In this document: piece after piece, positions 15,207 through 25,535 of the stretch | Position numbering within the stretch: position 1 is the stretch's first letter | Layout: each line of letters starts with the position of its first letter | Notes under the pieces: model-generated | Told to the model about the DNA's origin: nothing | Database searches by the model: none | What the model saw: the letters and a program-made list of their open reading frames with translations, nothing else | Position numbers and translations under genes: made by a program | From: Neoluteolibacter marinus | GTDB lineage: Bacteria; Verrucomicrobiota; Verrucomicrobiia; Verrucomicrobiales; Akkermansiaceae | Direction: 5' to 3' | Length of the DNA stretch: 64,000 bases | Assembly (NCBI RefSeq): GCF_014904755.1 | Contig: NZ_JACZFQ010000073.1 | Coordinates: forward strand, 62,001-126,000

Positions 15207-18200
15207 ATGCTTGCCATTTTTTCCGCCAGGAGCGCCGCGACGAAATCAACAGCTTCCGCCTTCTTCCTGCTGATCTCTCCGGGAGGCGCGGCATTGCCGC
15301 CGGTCGATCCACCGGAGTGGTCGGTCCGGGTGGACGCGGAGCAGGTCTTTGGCGGTGAGGGGAGGGATGGTTTTTACCGCATCCCGAAGTTCGCGGATGC
15401 CGACCGGAGGATGAGAGTCTTCCATCACCCCGTTCCGGGGCGCGGAGAGGTTTCGTCGGTCCTGTGTCCGCCGGGTTTCGTGGCCCACGGGGTGGCTGGC
15501 GGATGCATCTACGGCGTCATGGACGCGAATGGAGATTTGGTTCCCGATGCGTTCCAAGTCCTGCGGGAGGATACGCTGGAACTGGTCGATTCCAGTCCGG
15601 CGGGTTCTCGGATGCGCGTCGTCAGCGACGAGCATGGTTGCACCGTCGCCCCCGAAACGCTCTCCGGCAGCGCCGCCAAGCTGGCGAGATTCGATGCCGT
15701 GCGGCAGGTGATCACGCCCTTCAACGTGGATACGACTGCGCTGGGTGGCTACAGCTTCCTCAAGTTCGCCGGGGCGGGCGAGGGCTGGCTGGCATTTCAT
15801 GGATCCAAATGGCTGGAGGGTCGCGACGAGATCTTCTCGGTCGAGGAAGGAAGCCACGTCAGGAAGGCGACGGCGAGCACAGGGGATGCGTGGACCTCTT
15901 CGTTCATGGCAGCCTCCGGCGCGGACACCCAGTTCTATCTTGGAACCGCCCACAAGGTGCTGGCGATGGACGTGAACACTGGAGCGTCCCTCTTCATCGG
16001 GGACGGCGTGGAAGGCGCGATCAAGGAAGCGACCTCCATTTCAGCCCGCGGGGATGAACTCTGGGTCAAGGGGTACCCTGACCCGCAGGTCTCCAACCGG
16101 TCCGAGGTGCAGATGTGGCGCAAGGAGACGGACGGATCCTGGCAGATGGCATTCCGCGGCAGGGCGGACCGCTCCGATCGATCGGGAAGCCGCTACAGGG
16201 GGCTCCTGGCGGTCGAAGGCGGATGTCTGGTGGACGGGGTGGGAGTGGTGGACTTCTACGCGCCCGCGCTCTCCCGGCCGGTGCTGGAAATCCCTGCCGG
16301 CATCAGGCTGAAAGACGGTGGCGGGAACCAGTCGGTGGAACTGAAGCTCGATCGTCCGGCTGCCGATCCCGTTTCGGTGCGGGTCCGGCACGGGGCGGGC
16401 ACCGCGACCCCGGGGGATGACTACCAGCCCATCGACGAGGTGGTGACTTTTTCCGCCGGCGCGAGTTCCGCCACCTTGATGGTGGAGATCCAGGAGGACC
16501 GGGTGCCGGAGTCGAATGAGACGATCGAGCTGATCTTTTCCGAGCCCGCCGGCCTTGTCCTTCCGGCGGTGACGCGCGGCAGCATCGTGATCGAGGCCAG
16601 CGGCTTGGAATTGCAGCCGGTGAGGTTCTTCCAGGCCGATGGCCAGCCGGTGATGTCCTACCTGAAGCTCTGGATGAGGGACCCGGAAGTCACCGTCGGT
16701 GTCGGCTCCGTTTCTTCCGGCGGGCCGGACGAGGTTTGTCTCTGGGAAAACTCCAGCGGCCGCCTGCTGGGGACGATTCCCGGGATTCCGACCGAAAAGT
16801 GGTATCCGCCGTTCCCGCGCTTCCTTTCCACCCCGGAGGCGATCGACGTGTATCATGAGGACGGCTCCGAGATTGTCCTTTCCCGGGTCAGCCGGCAAAA
16901 CGGTGCCATCCTCTCATCGGGCCGCTTTCCGAAACTGGCGGGCCGGATCTCGGATGTCGTCTTGCTGGGGGGAGGGAGGGTCCTGATGAACTACGACTTC
17001 GGGGGCTACCCCGGCACCCGGGTGAACCGGCTTTATGAGATCGGAGGCCCTGTGGAAGGCAGGCTGTTTCCTGTCGACCTGCCTCACCCGCCGGGGCGCC
17101 CTCCGGTGTTCGTCAGCGACGGCCGTCACCTGATCGCGACCTGGGAGGGAGAGACGAACAGTCATGGTGTGGGAGCCGGCTGCCTGATCGGGGCTTTCGA
17201 TCCCGCCACCTTCGCCCCGCTGTGGCAGGTGACGTCATTGGATTTCCTGAGTGTGTCTCCTCGGGCGATCCGGGGCGACCTGCTCCTGTTCTCCGCGGAG
17301 GAAAGCGTGGTCGCCATGGACCTCACGACCCGCGAGCAGGTCTGGCGGCGGCGCGCGGAGAACGGCATGGGGGCGGTGGGAGACACCTTCTGGTACGGGG
17401 GCGGATACGATCCGGCCGCGTATGACCTGGCCACCGGCGCCCGCATCGATCACGACGAATTCCTGGCCGAAGCGCCGGATGCCATGAACCAGATCGCCGT
17501 CGAGGGCACGGGAGGTATCCTCGTTCGCAAGCAGGACGTTTTTGAGGATTCCGCGGATACCCGCGGCACGTGGTTTCACCACGTGACCAGCTACCGGAGC
17601 CGGCCGGCAGTCCAGTTGCTCAACCAATCGGCCGAGCAAGCACACGACGGCTCGTTTCTCTCGTTCCGTGTGATGGAAGTCACCGACGTGCCCGTTCGGG
17701 TCCGCGTGGGCTACTTCGATCGGGCCGAGTATGGCCAACTGCCGCAGAGGATCATCACGCCGGCCGTTTCATTGCCATCGGACGGAAGCGCTGGAACGGT
17801 GCCCTACCGGATCCGGCCGACGAGTGGTCCGCCTTCGCCGGCGGTTGTCGCCTTCAGCGTGGAGATCTCGACTTCCGGCGAACCGCCCCTCGGCGGGGGC
17901 GTCCGGCTTCCGCTGATGTCGGGCGTGCCGGTGGCTCCCGCACATCAAGCCACGGTGATTTCCTCGGCTCCCGTCGGCGGCCAGAGTAACGCGAACTACG
18001 CGGGCATGCGTCTGTCCGACGGCAAGATCCTCGCCTTCACGGGAGCAATCCAGGGGACTTCGCAAGACACGCGGCAACGGGTCGATGTGTTTGACGCCGA
18101 CACCGGGGAGCTTGTCGGCAGCATCGCTGATCCCTCTCCCTCGCAGTACCGGGTTTTCGGCATCAACGTCGCGGCTCAGGGCGACAAGCTCCTCGTGATC

Positions 18201-19703
18201 ACCCGCACGGCCGGCGGCGAGAGCGGTTCGGCTGAGATCTTCTCGATCTCCAGCGGCGCACGGCTTGCGGTGCTGCCCTACACCAAGAAGCTCCCTGATT
18301 TCGGGAAAGTGCTCGCTTCGAACCCGACCTATTTTGCCATCGCCACCCCTGGCCTCGACCGGGGGGCACCCGCCGGGTCGCAGGTGGAAGCCTACCGTTG
18401 GGCGGATTACAAGCGCGCGTTCCGCAAAGGCGGCGGGAAGAACAGCGAGTTTGGGTCGGGCATGGCCTTTGTCGGCGACACGCTCTTCGTATCGGCCACC
18501 GGAGGATGGAGAAAGGGCGGGTGGTCGAATCCCTCGGCGGGCAAGATCCAGGGGTTCCGGATCGGCGGGAAGGGCCGCGTGACCGTACCTGCCGGAACCA
18601 GCGGGGTGCTGGTCGCGGATGCCACGGATCTGGTGGTCGCCAATCCCGTCCATTTGCGGCTGTACGATACAGCCACAATGCAAATGAAGTGGGAGGTCCC
18701 CTTCGCCAGGAACCTGATGGACTACATGGGCCCCGTCGATACCGGCGAGCGCGTGGTCACCGTCCATGACTTGCGGGACCTGACCCTGCTGGACAGGGAG
18801 GACGGGAAAGTGATCGGGGCGACACGCTTCTTCACCGACATCGACAACGCCTACTATGGCAACCTCCACGAAGTGGTTCACTTCCGGGACAGTGTTTTCA
18901 CCCTCACGGACGGTACCATCCGGAAATGGCCGGTCACGGCCATGGGCGATTTCGGCACGTGGCGCTGGCTGCAAGGGCTATCCGTGGCTGCCGTGCCGCC
19001 CCACGAAGACCGCGACGGGAACGGGACCGGGGATTTCGACGACTACGTGGCAAACCGCTTGGACCCCGCCCGACCTTTTGCCACCGCGTCGCATGATGCC
19101 GGCCGGGTCAAGCTCGATTCCGCGGTGAAGCCTCCGCCGGACGTGCTGGTGGTGGTGGAAGCGGAGACGCGCCCGGGGATCTGGACCGCCATCGGCTGGC
19201 GCGACGGGCATGCCGGATGGGCAAGCCGTGTCCATCCTCCCACGGACGGCCCGCTGTGGGTCGATTTGCCTGCGGACTCGCTGGCACTGCCGCGCCTTCG
19301 CCTGCGGTACCGGGTGTCCCCGTCGGTCGGCTACGGCTGGGGAACGGAGGAATGGCCACCGGCCGACCGGATCGAACCGGAATCCCCGGTCGCTCCGGCC
19401 GGTCTCGCCGGGGCTGGCAACGGATTGCCGGGATGGTTGTTGGCCCAGCTCGGGATCCAGGAAAACGAGCCACCTATCCGCGCCGAATCCGGAGCCGCGG
19501 CTGACAGCTTCAGCTATCTCCGCCCCATCGGGGGAAGCGCGGACTTCGAGGTCGAGTCCAGCGCGGATCTGGAATTCTGGATGCCGGCGAAGGACGACGA
19601 GGAAATCGAAATGATTATCCAAGCGGTCGACGGTGAGCGGGAGCGTGTGATCCTGCGGGGGAAACCGGACGTCTCTCGGCGTTACTTCCGCGTCCGGTAC
19701 TGA
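15207..19703 (+). CDS. Large secreted Calx-beta / beta-propeller-type protein
   Basis: 1498 residues. The N-terminus has an Ala-rich signal-like segment (SAFFLLISPGGAALP). Residues ~365-465 form a Calx-beta domain (VRHGAGTATPGDDYQPIDE, then FSAGASSATLMVEI and EDRVPESNETIEL). Before and after it are many repeats with VFDADTG, LYDTATMQ and YDLATGAR-like blades, as in PQQ-like or FG-GAP-like propellers. The last ~55 residues (VESSADLEFW ... RYFRVRY) match the tails of other secreted proteins in this window. It is probably an extracellular or envelope-associated binding protein; no catalytic motif was recognised. The ATG has no Shine-Dalgarno. Confidence 0.75.
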   Translation: MLAIFSARSAATKSTASAFFLLISPGGAALPPVDPPEWSVRVDAEQVFGGEGRDGFYRIPKFADADRRMRVFHHPVPGRGEVSSVLCPPGFVAHGVAGGCIYGVMDANGDLVPDAFQVLREDTLELVDSSPAGSRMRVVSDEHGCTVAPETLSGSAAKLARFDAVRQVITPFNVDTTALGGYSFLKFAGAGEGWLAFHGSKWLEGRDEIFSVEEGSHVRKATASTGDAWTSSFMAASGADTQFYLGTAHKVLAMDVNTGASLFIGDGVEGAIKEATSISARGDELWVKGYPDPQVSNRSEVQMWRKETDGSWQMAFRGRADRSDRSGSRYRGLLAVEGGCLVDGVGVVDFYAPALSRPVLEIPAGIRLKDGGGNQSVELKLDRPAADPVSVRVRHGAGTATPGDDYQPIDEVVTFSAGASSATLMVEIQEDRVPESNETIELIFSEPAGLVLPAVTRGSIVIEASGLELQPVRFFQADGQPVMSYLKLWMRDPEVTVGVGSVSSGGPDEVCLWENSSGRLLGTIPGIPTEKWYPPFPRFLSTPEAIDVYHEDGSEIVLSRVSRQNGAILSSGRFPKLAGRISDVVLLGGGRVLMNYDFGGYPGTRVNRLYEIGGPVEGRLFPVDLPHPPGRPPVFVSDGRHLIATWEGETNSHGVGAGCLIGAFDPATFAPLWQVTSLDFLSVSPRAIRGDLLLFSAEESVVAMDLTTREQVWRRRAENGMGAVGDTFWYGGGYDPAAYDLATGARIDHDEFLAEAPDAMNQIAVEGTGGILVRKQDVFEDSADTRGTWFHHVTSYRSRPAVQLLNQSAEQAHDGSFLSFRVMEVTDVPVRVRVGYFDRAEYGQLPQRIITPAVSLPSDGSAGTVPYRIRPTSGPPSPAVVAFSVEISTSGEPPLGGGVRLPLMSGVPVAPAHQATVISSAPVGGQSNANYAGMRLSDGKILAFTGAIQGTSQDTRQRVDVFDADTGELVGSIADPSPSQYRVFGINVAAQGDKLLVITRTAGGESGSAEIFSISSGARLAVLPYTKKLPDFGKVLASNPTYFAIATPGLDRGAPAGSQVEAYRWADYKRAFRKGGGKNSEFGSGMAFVGDTLFVSATGGWRKGGWSNPSAGKIQGFRIGGKGRVTVPAGTSGVLVADATDLVVANPVHLRLYDTATMQMKWEVPFARNLMDYMGPVDTGERVVTVHDLRDLTLLDREDGKVIGATRFFTDIDNAYYGNLHEVVHFRDSVFTLTDGTIRKWPVTAMGDFGTWRWLQGLSVAAVPPHEDRDGNGTGDFDDYVANRLDPARPFATASHDAGRVKLDSAVKPPPDVLVVVEAETRPGIWTAIGWRDGHAGWASRVHPPTDGPLWVDLPADSLALPRLRLRYRVSPSVGYGWGTEEWPPADRIEPESPVAPAGLAGAGNGLPGWLLAQLGIQENEPPIRAESGAAADSFSYLRPIGGSADFEVESSADLEFWMPAKDDEEIEMIIQAVDGERERVILRGKPDVSRRYFRVRY

Positions 19704-19763
19704 GGACGCCCCGGGAACGCCGTGCTTGAGGATGATCTCCCTCCGGGCTATTCCCCGCGCGCC

Positions 19764-22700
19764 ATGACGGACGCGCTGCCGCCTTTGAACTATCCCGAGA
19801 GCCTGCCGGTGGTCGGCATGCGGCGCGAGATCGTGGCCGCGATCCGGGACAATCCGGTGGTCGTGGTGGTCAGCGAGACGGGCTCGGGGAAGACGACGCA
19901 GCTTCCGAAGATGGTCGCCGAGGCGCTGGCTGGCAGCACCCGGAAGATCGGCTGCACCCAGCCACGGCGGATCGCGGCGGCCAGCGTGGCCCGGCGGGTG
20001 GCCGAAGAGCTGAAGGGGCAGATCGGCGACTTCGTCGGCTACCAGGTCCGCTTCGAGGACAAAACCTCGCGGCAGACGCGGATCAAGTTCATGACCGACG
20101 GCATCCTGCTGGCGGAAACCCAGGGCGATCCCGACTTGAAGCAGTACGATGCGCTGATTCTCGACGAGGCCCACGAGCGTTCGCTGAACATCGATTTCCT
20201 GCTCGGCTACCTCAAGCGGTTGCTGGAGCGGCGCAAGGACCTGAAGCTGGTCATTTCCTCGGCCACCTTGGACGCCGGGGCCTTCGCGAGCTTCTTCGAC
20301 GGTGCCCCGGTGATCACGGCGGAGGGGCGGACCTTCCCGGTGGAGGAGTTTTTCCTGCCGCCCGACGAGGATGAGGAGCTGTCCCGGCATGTGCCGCGGG
20401 CGGTCGACTGGTTAACCGACGTCGATCCCCGTGGGGACGTCCTGGTGTTCCTCCCTGGCGAGCGCGAGATCCGCGACTGCGCCGACTCGCTGGAAGGCAG
20501 GAACTACCGAAGCACCGAGATCCTGCCCCTGTTCGCGAGGTTGGGACTGGGCGACCAGCAGCGGATTTTCACGCCGGGCCCGAAGCGCCGGATCATCCTG
20601 GCAACGAACGTCGCGGAAACGTCGCTGACCATCCCGGGAATCGTCAGCGTGGTTGACAGCGGTCTCGCCAGGGTCAGTCGCTGGAGCCCGGGGCGCGGGG
20701 TGCAGCGGCTGCAGGTCGAGGAAGTCTCGCAAGCCAGCGCCCGCCAGCGGAAAGGCCGCTGCGGCCGGGTGCGGGAGGGCGTCTGCGTGCGGCTTTACGA
20801 CGAGGAGAACCTCGCGGAGCGGCCGGAATTCACCGATCCCGAGATCCGGCGGAGCTCGCTGGCCGGGGTGATCCTGCGGATGAAGTCGCTGGGCCTGCCG
20901 GACATCGAGAGTTTTCCCTTTCTCGATCCGCCGGCGCCCAAAGCAATCTCCGAGGGCTATCGTACTTTGCGCGAGGTCGGGGCGCTCGACAAGCACAAGG
21001 ACCTCACCGAATCCGGGCGGACGATGGCGCGGATGCCGGTCGACCCCCGGCTGGCCAGGATGCTGTTGGAGGCCAAGCACGAGGATTGCCTCGCCGAGAT
21101 CCTGCCGGTGGTTTCCGGGCTGGAGTCGAACGACCCGCGCGAGCGTCCCGCCGAGAAGACCAAGGAAGCGGACGTCGCCCACGCCCGCTGGAAGGACCCC
21201 GAGAGCGATTTCCGCGGAATGTTGCGGCTGTGGCACGACGTCCAGCGCTTCCGCAAGGGCAGGGGATGGCAGCGCAACCAGCTGCGGAAATACTGCGGCA
21301 GCGCCTTCCTCAACTACCGGCGGGTGACCGAGTGGGCGAACGTCCACGACGAGTTGCGGGAGCTGGTCGCCAGGGAGCTGCGCTGGAAAGTCAATGCCTT
21401 GGCTGAGAGCGTCGAGAAGTCGGCACCCTACGATGCCTTTCACCGCGCCTTGCTGGCGGGAGCACCGCGCCAGTTCGGTCTCTGGGACCGCGAGGAACGG
21501 GCTTATCGCAGCGCATCGGGCGGCCACTTCGCGGTGTTTCCCGGTTCGGGCCTGTTCGGGGGCAAGCGCTGGGAGTGGGTGATGGCCATGGAGCTGGTCG
21601 ACACCAGCCGGCTGTGGGCGCGGCGGATCGCACGGATCGACCCCGCCTGGGTCGAGAAGGTGGCACCGCATTTGTGCACGCATCGCTACGGCGGCGGCCA
21701 TTGGGATGTCGCCCACGGGGCGGTCTACGCGAAGGAAACGGTGCTGTGCGGCGGACTGCCGATTGTTGCCGGACGGCGGGTTCACTTCGGCCGCATCGAC
21801 CCGGCGGCGGCGCGCACGATCTTCGTCCGCGAGGGGCTGTTGCAGGGCGGCCTGAAAGGCCGGCCGCGGGCGCTGGCCCGGCTGGCGGAACTGCGCGAGG
21901 AAATCGAGGGCATCGAGCAGAAGCTGCGGCGCCCGGGCGGGTTGTGGAGCGAGGAGGCGGTGCTGGAGTTTTTCGAAAGCCGGCTGCCGGATGGCATGTG
22001 CACCGCCAAGGCCTTCCACAAGTGGCACGACGCGAACGGCGAACGGATCATTGCCGGACGATCCGACGTGGTGCTGGAGGACTTGGATGACCTCGACCTG
22101 GACGGCTATCCGGACTGGCTGGCCCACGGTGGCGAGGAGTATGCGCTCTATTACCACGCTGCTCCCGGCGAGCGGGACGACGGCGTCACCCTCGGGGTTC
22201 ACGTCGACCAGCTGCCGCGCCTGCCGGAGTGGCTGCCGGGATGGGGGGTGCCGGGTGACCTGGAATGGCGGACGGAGTGGATGATCCGCTCCTTGCCGAA
22301 GGATTTGCGCCGCGGCTGCCAGCCGGTGGCCGAGGCGGCCCGCGGTTTTGCCGGCGAATGGCGCGACCACGAGCCGGACGGTCCGCTGGAACTACGGTTG
22401 GCGCAGTATTTGTCGGGTTTCGCCGGATTCGGGATCAAGCCGGGCGACTTCGACCTCGGGCGGCTGCCCGAAGAACTGGTGACGAAGGTCTGGGTTTGCG
22501 ACGACGACGAACGCGAGATCGGTTTCGGCCGGGACGTCGGGCGTCTGCGCGCGCAGCTGGGGACGGTGGTGAAGGAACGTTTCGAGGCGGCGGCGAACGC
22601 CGAGTGGGAGCGCAGCGGGATGACCTCGTGGACCGATGGGGATGTTCCGGAACGGATCGAAACCGAAGCGGGGCCGGCATTTCCGGCCTTGGTCGACGAG

Positions 22701-23426
22701 GGGAGTGCGGTCGGGGTGAGGGCGTTTTCCGATTCGTTCGAAGCGGCCGAGTCGCATCGTGCCGGCCAGGTGCGCTTGTTGATGTTGGCCCAGCCCGATC
22801 AGGTCGCCTACCTGCGGAAAAAGTATCCGCTCGGATTGATGGCGAAGGTCGAGTTGCCACGTCTGGATTGTCCGATGGACGACCTCATTGCCTTGGCGGG
22901 CGAAGGTGCGGCGGGGTCGCGGCGGATCGGCCGGCCGGATGACTTTGCCAGCGCCGCCAAGGATGCGCGCGGGCGCTGGTACGAAGCGGCGGCAGCGATC
23001 TCGACCTCGTTGGGTGCCTGCTTCGATGTCACCGGCGAGATCCGGGATTGGATCCACGGCAACTCGCGGGACCGCAACCACGCCGGGATTGCCGCCGACC
23101 TGGATGAGCAGCTGGGCTGGCTGCTGAGGCGGCGTTTTGTGTGGCGCAGCGGCTTCGGGCGGATCAAGGGGTATGACCGCTATTTCCGTGGAATCCGGTC
23201 GCGGTTGGGACGGATCGCCAGCCTGCCGCTGGTCAAGGACCTGGAGAAGATGGAGCGCGTGCGCTGCTACTGGGAGCCCTGGTACGCCGCGTGGGCCGAG
23301 GAACCGGAGAATCCGCGGCTTTGGGACTACGGCTGGTTGCTCGAGGAGTTCCGCCTGTCGCTGTTTGCGCCCGATGTGGGTGCCGCGGTCAAGGTCTCCG
23401 AGAAGCGGCTGGCGGAAGGGTTCTGA
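19764..23426 (+). CDS. hrpA: ATP-dependent DEAH-box RNA helicase HrpA
   Basis: 1220 residues from the ATG at 19764; a GTG at 19722 would add 14 residues. Walker A is GSGKT (40-44), the DEAH box is at 134-137 (LILDEAHERS), motif III is SSATLD and motif VI is QRKGRCGR. Helicase-associated domains and the DUF3418-type C-terminal region follow; total length is close to that of E. coli HrpA (1300). HrpA has been linked to stalled-ribosome rescue and mRNA processing. It follows the Calx-beta gene by ~60 bp and converges on glgB with one base between the stop codons. Confidence 0.93.
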   Translation: MTDALPPLNYPESLPVVGMRREIVAAIRDNPVVVVVSETGSGKTTQLPKMVAEALAGSTRKIGCTQPRRIAAASVARRVAEELKGQIGDFVGYQVRFEDKTSRQTRIKFMTDGILLAETQGDPDLKQYDALILDEAHERSLNIDFLLGYLKRLLERRKDLKLVISSATLDAGAFASFFDGAPVITAEGRTFPVEEFFLPPDEDEELSRHVPRAVDWLTDVDPRGDVLVFLPGEREIRDCADSLEGRNYRSTEILPLFARLGLGDQQRIFTPGPKRRIILATNVAETSLTIPGIVSVVDSGLARVSRWSPGRGVQRLQVEEVSQASARQRKGRCGRVREGVCVRLYDEENLAERPEFTDPEIRRSSLAGVILRMKSLGLPDIESFPFLDPPAPKAISEGYRTLREVGALDKHKDLTESGRTMARMPVDPRLARMLLEAKHEDCLAEILPVVSGLESNDPRERPAEKTKEADVAHARWKDPESDFRGMLRLWHDVQRFRKGRGWQRNQLRKYCGSAFLNYRRVTEWANVHDELRELVARELRWKVNALAESVEKSAPYDAFHRALLAGAPRQFGLWDREERAYRSASGGHFAVFPGSGLFGGKRWEWVMAMELVDTSRLWARRIARIDPAWVEKVAPHLCTHRYGGGHWDVAHGAVYAKETVLCGGLPIVAGRRVHFGRIDPAAARTIFVREGLLQGGLKGRPRALARLAELREEIEGIEQKLRRPGGLWSEEAVLEFFESRLPDGMCTAKAFHKWHDANGERIIAGRSDVVLEDLDDLDLDGYPDWLAHGGEEYALYYHAAPGERDDGVTLGVHVDQLPRLPEWLPGWGVPGDLEWRTEWMIRSLPKDLRRGCQPVAEAARGFAGEWRDHEPDGPLELRLAQYLSGFAGFGIKPGDFDLGRLPEELVTKVWVCDDDEREIGFGRDVGRLRAQLGTVVKERFEAAANAEWERSGMTSWTDGDVPERIETEAGPAFPALVDEGSAVGVRAFSDSFEAAESHRAGQVRLLMLAQPDQVAYLRKKYPLGLMAKVELPRLDCPMDDLIALAGEGAAGSRRIGRPDDFASAAKDARGRWYEAAAAISTSLGACFDVTGEIRDWIHGNSRDRNHAGIAADLDEQLGWLLRRRFVWRSGFGRIKGYDRYFRGIRSRLGRIASLPLVKDLEKMERVRCYWEPWYAAWAEEPENPRLWDYGWLLEEFRLSLFAPDVGAAVKVSEKRLAEGF

Positions 23427-23427
23427 G

Positions 23428-25455
23428 TCAGACCGGCGCGAAGACCATGGCGGTCCTTGCCGGGGTGTAGATCGAGATCTTGCCGTCCTTGGACACCGGA
23501 TGCTTGATGGTGGCGTCGAGCCGGTCGTGGCCGCCGAAGCAGGCGGCGTCGGTGTCGAGGATCAGGCGGTAGGCCCTTTTCCTGCCGCTTGCCGGCGGGG
23601 ACGCGGGGACCGGGAACTGGTAGTCGGCGATGGAACTCTTGATCGAGAGGTTGAAGACGAAGATCAACTCGCCGCGGCGGGCGCAGATGACCTTGTTGAC
23701 GTGGTCGAGGTTGAGCAGTTCCGCGCGCTCGCAGGCGGGCAGGCCGTGAGCTTTCAGGGTCTCGAGCATCGCCCGGTCGAAGGCTCCGAGGAAGCAGTAC
23801 TTGAGCGCCGGGTTGTCGGCGAGCGACCACTGGCGGCGGCAGTAGTGATAGGACCAGCCGTTGCCTTCACGCGGGAAATCGAGCCATTCAGGGTGGCCGA
23901 ACTCGTTGCCCATGAAGTTCAACCAGCCCTCGCCGCCGAGGGCGAAGGTGAGGAGGCGGATGATCTTGTGGAGGGCGATGCCGCGCTCGACGACCGGGTC
24001 CGGGTCGTCCTTGCCCATGTGCCAGTACATCTTCTCGTCCATCAGCCAGAAGGCGAGGGTCTTGTCGCCGACCAGGGCCTGGTCGTGGGATTCGGCGTAG
24101 GCGATGTTGGCCTCGCCGTGGCGGCGGTTGGTGAGCGTGCCCCAGATTTCTCCCATGTCCCAATTCTCGTCGCGGGAGTGCTTGAGTAGCTTGATCCAGA
24201 AGTCGGGGATGCCCATGGCGAGGCGGCCGGTGAAGCCGACGCCGCCTTCATCGACGGGCCGGCAGAGGCCGGGCATGCCGGACATGTCTTCGGCGATGAG
24301 AAGTGCCCCGGGTTTCAGGCGCTGCGCCAGGGTGGTGGCGAGCTGCAGGTAGAGGATGGCGTCATTGTCGACGTCGGAACCGAAGTAGCTGCCGTAGTCG
24401 CCGAACGATGAGGCACCACGGTGCCAGTAGAGCATGGAGGTGACGCCGTCGAAGCGGAAGCCATCGAAGCGGAACTCCTCGAGCCAATGGCGGATGTTGG
24501 AGAGCAGGAACTGCCGGACTTCGGGGCGGCCGTAGTCGAACACCTTCGAATCCCACTGTGGGTGTTCGCCGCGGCTGTCGGCGTGGAAGTAAAGGTTGCC
24601 GGAGCCATCGAGGTCGTTGAGGCCCTCGGCGAGGTTCTTCACGGCGTGGGAGTGCACGATGTCGAGCAGGACGGCGAGGCCGAGGCCATGGGCGGTATCG
24701 ACAAGATACTTGAGGTCCTCCGGGGTGCCGAAGCGGGACGACGGGGCGAAGAACGACGAGACATGATAGCCGAAGGACCCGTAGTAGGGATGTTCCTGCA
24801 CTGCCATCAACTGGACGACGTTGTAGCCGGCTTCCTTGATCCGGGGCAGGGTGGCGTTGGCGAACTCGCGGTACGAGTGCACACGGCCTTCCTCCCCCGA
24901 CATGCCGACGTGGGCCTCGTAGATCAGCGGAACCTTGACCGAGGACGGGTCGAAGTCGTTCCGCCACGGGTAATCCGTGCCGGGTTCCCAGATCTGGCCG
25001 GAGAAGTCGTGGCTTTCGGGATCCTGCACGACGCGGAGGATGCAGGCGGGGATGCGGTCCCGTTCCGAGCCGTCGGCACCGGTGACATGGAGTTTGACCC
25101 GCTGGCCGTGGGCGAGGGTGTCCGGGTCGAGCCGCAGCTGCCAGACGCCGCCGCTGGCGGGGGCGAGCGGGTGGGTCTCGCGGTTCCAGCCGTTGAAGTC
25201 ACCGACCAGTGAGACGGCCTTCGCCTTGGGCAGCCATTCGCGGACGATCCAGTGACCGTCGGCCTGGCGGTGGATGCCGGTGAGCTTGTGCCCGTTGGCG
25301 TAGGCCGCGAGGCTGCCGTGGCGCGTTTCGATGCTTGCCAACGTCGCGTCGAAGCGGTCGAGGCGGCGCGAAATCTCGGCGGCGTGGGGCTCCAGCCAAG
25401 GGTCGTCGACGACGATCCGGGGGAATTCGCTGACTGGCACTGGTTGCTCGCTCAC
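23428..25455 (-). CDS. glgB: 1,4-alpha-glucan branching enzyme (GH13, eukaryote-like)
   Basis: 675 residues from the GTG at 25455 (VSEQPVPVSEFP); a TTG 13 codons upstream is possible. An N-terminal CBM48 module (SLVGDFNGWN) precedes the GH13 barrel. Catalytic landmarks: FRFDGFRFDGVTSMLYWHRG (nucleophile Asp), LIAEDMSGMPG (Glu) and ESHDQALVGDKT (transition-state Asp). The sequence around EAHVGMSGEEGRVHSY and YYGSFGYHVSSFFAPSSRFG is of the eukaryote/PVC subfamily (GH13_8) rather than the enterobacterial GlgB type. It transfers alpha-1,4 chains to 1,6 branch points in glycogen. No other glycogen gene is adjacent. Confidence 0.93.
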   Translation of the reverse strand: MSEQPVPVSEFPRIVVDDPWLEPHAAEISRRLDRFDATLASIETRHGSLAAYANGHKLTGIHRQADGHWIVREWLPKAKAVSLVGDFNGWNRETHPLAPASGGVWQLRLDPDTLAHGQRVKLHVTGADGSERDRIPACILRVVQDPESHDFSGQIWEPGTDYPWRNDFDPSSVKVPLIYEAHVGMSGEEGRVHSYREFANATLPRIKEAGYNVVQLMAVQEHPYYGSFGYHVSSFFAPSSRFGTPEDLKYLVDTAHGLGLAVLLDIVHSHAVKNLAEGLNDLDGSGNLYFHADSRGEHPQWDSKVFDYGRPEVRQFLLSNIRHWLEEFRFDGFRFDGVTSMLYWHRGASSFGDYGSYFGSDVDNDAILYLQLATTLAQRLKPGALLIAEDMSGMPGLCRPVDEGGVGFTGRLAMGIPDFWIKLLKHSRDENWDMGEIWGTLTNRRHGEANIAYAESHDQALVGDKTLAFWLMDEKMYWHMGKDDPDPVVERGIALHKIIRLLTFALGGEGWLNFMGNEFGHPEWLDFPREGNGWSYHYCRRQWSLADNPALKYCFLGAFDRAMLETLKAHGLPACERAELLNLDHVNKVICARRGELIFVFNLSIKSSIADYQFPVPASPPASGRKRAYRLILDTDAACFGGHDRLDATIKHPVSKDGKISIYTPARTAMVFAPV

Positions 25456-25535
25456 CGGCCGAGCATGAGCGGGGATCGTGCCAGTGGGAAGCAAGGAGTG
25501 GTGACGTCTCCTTCAATCGCCCGCCCCTCCCGGGC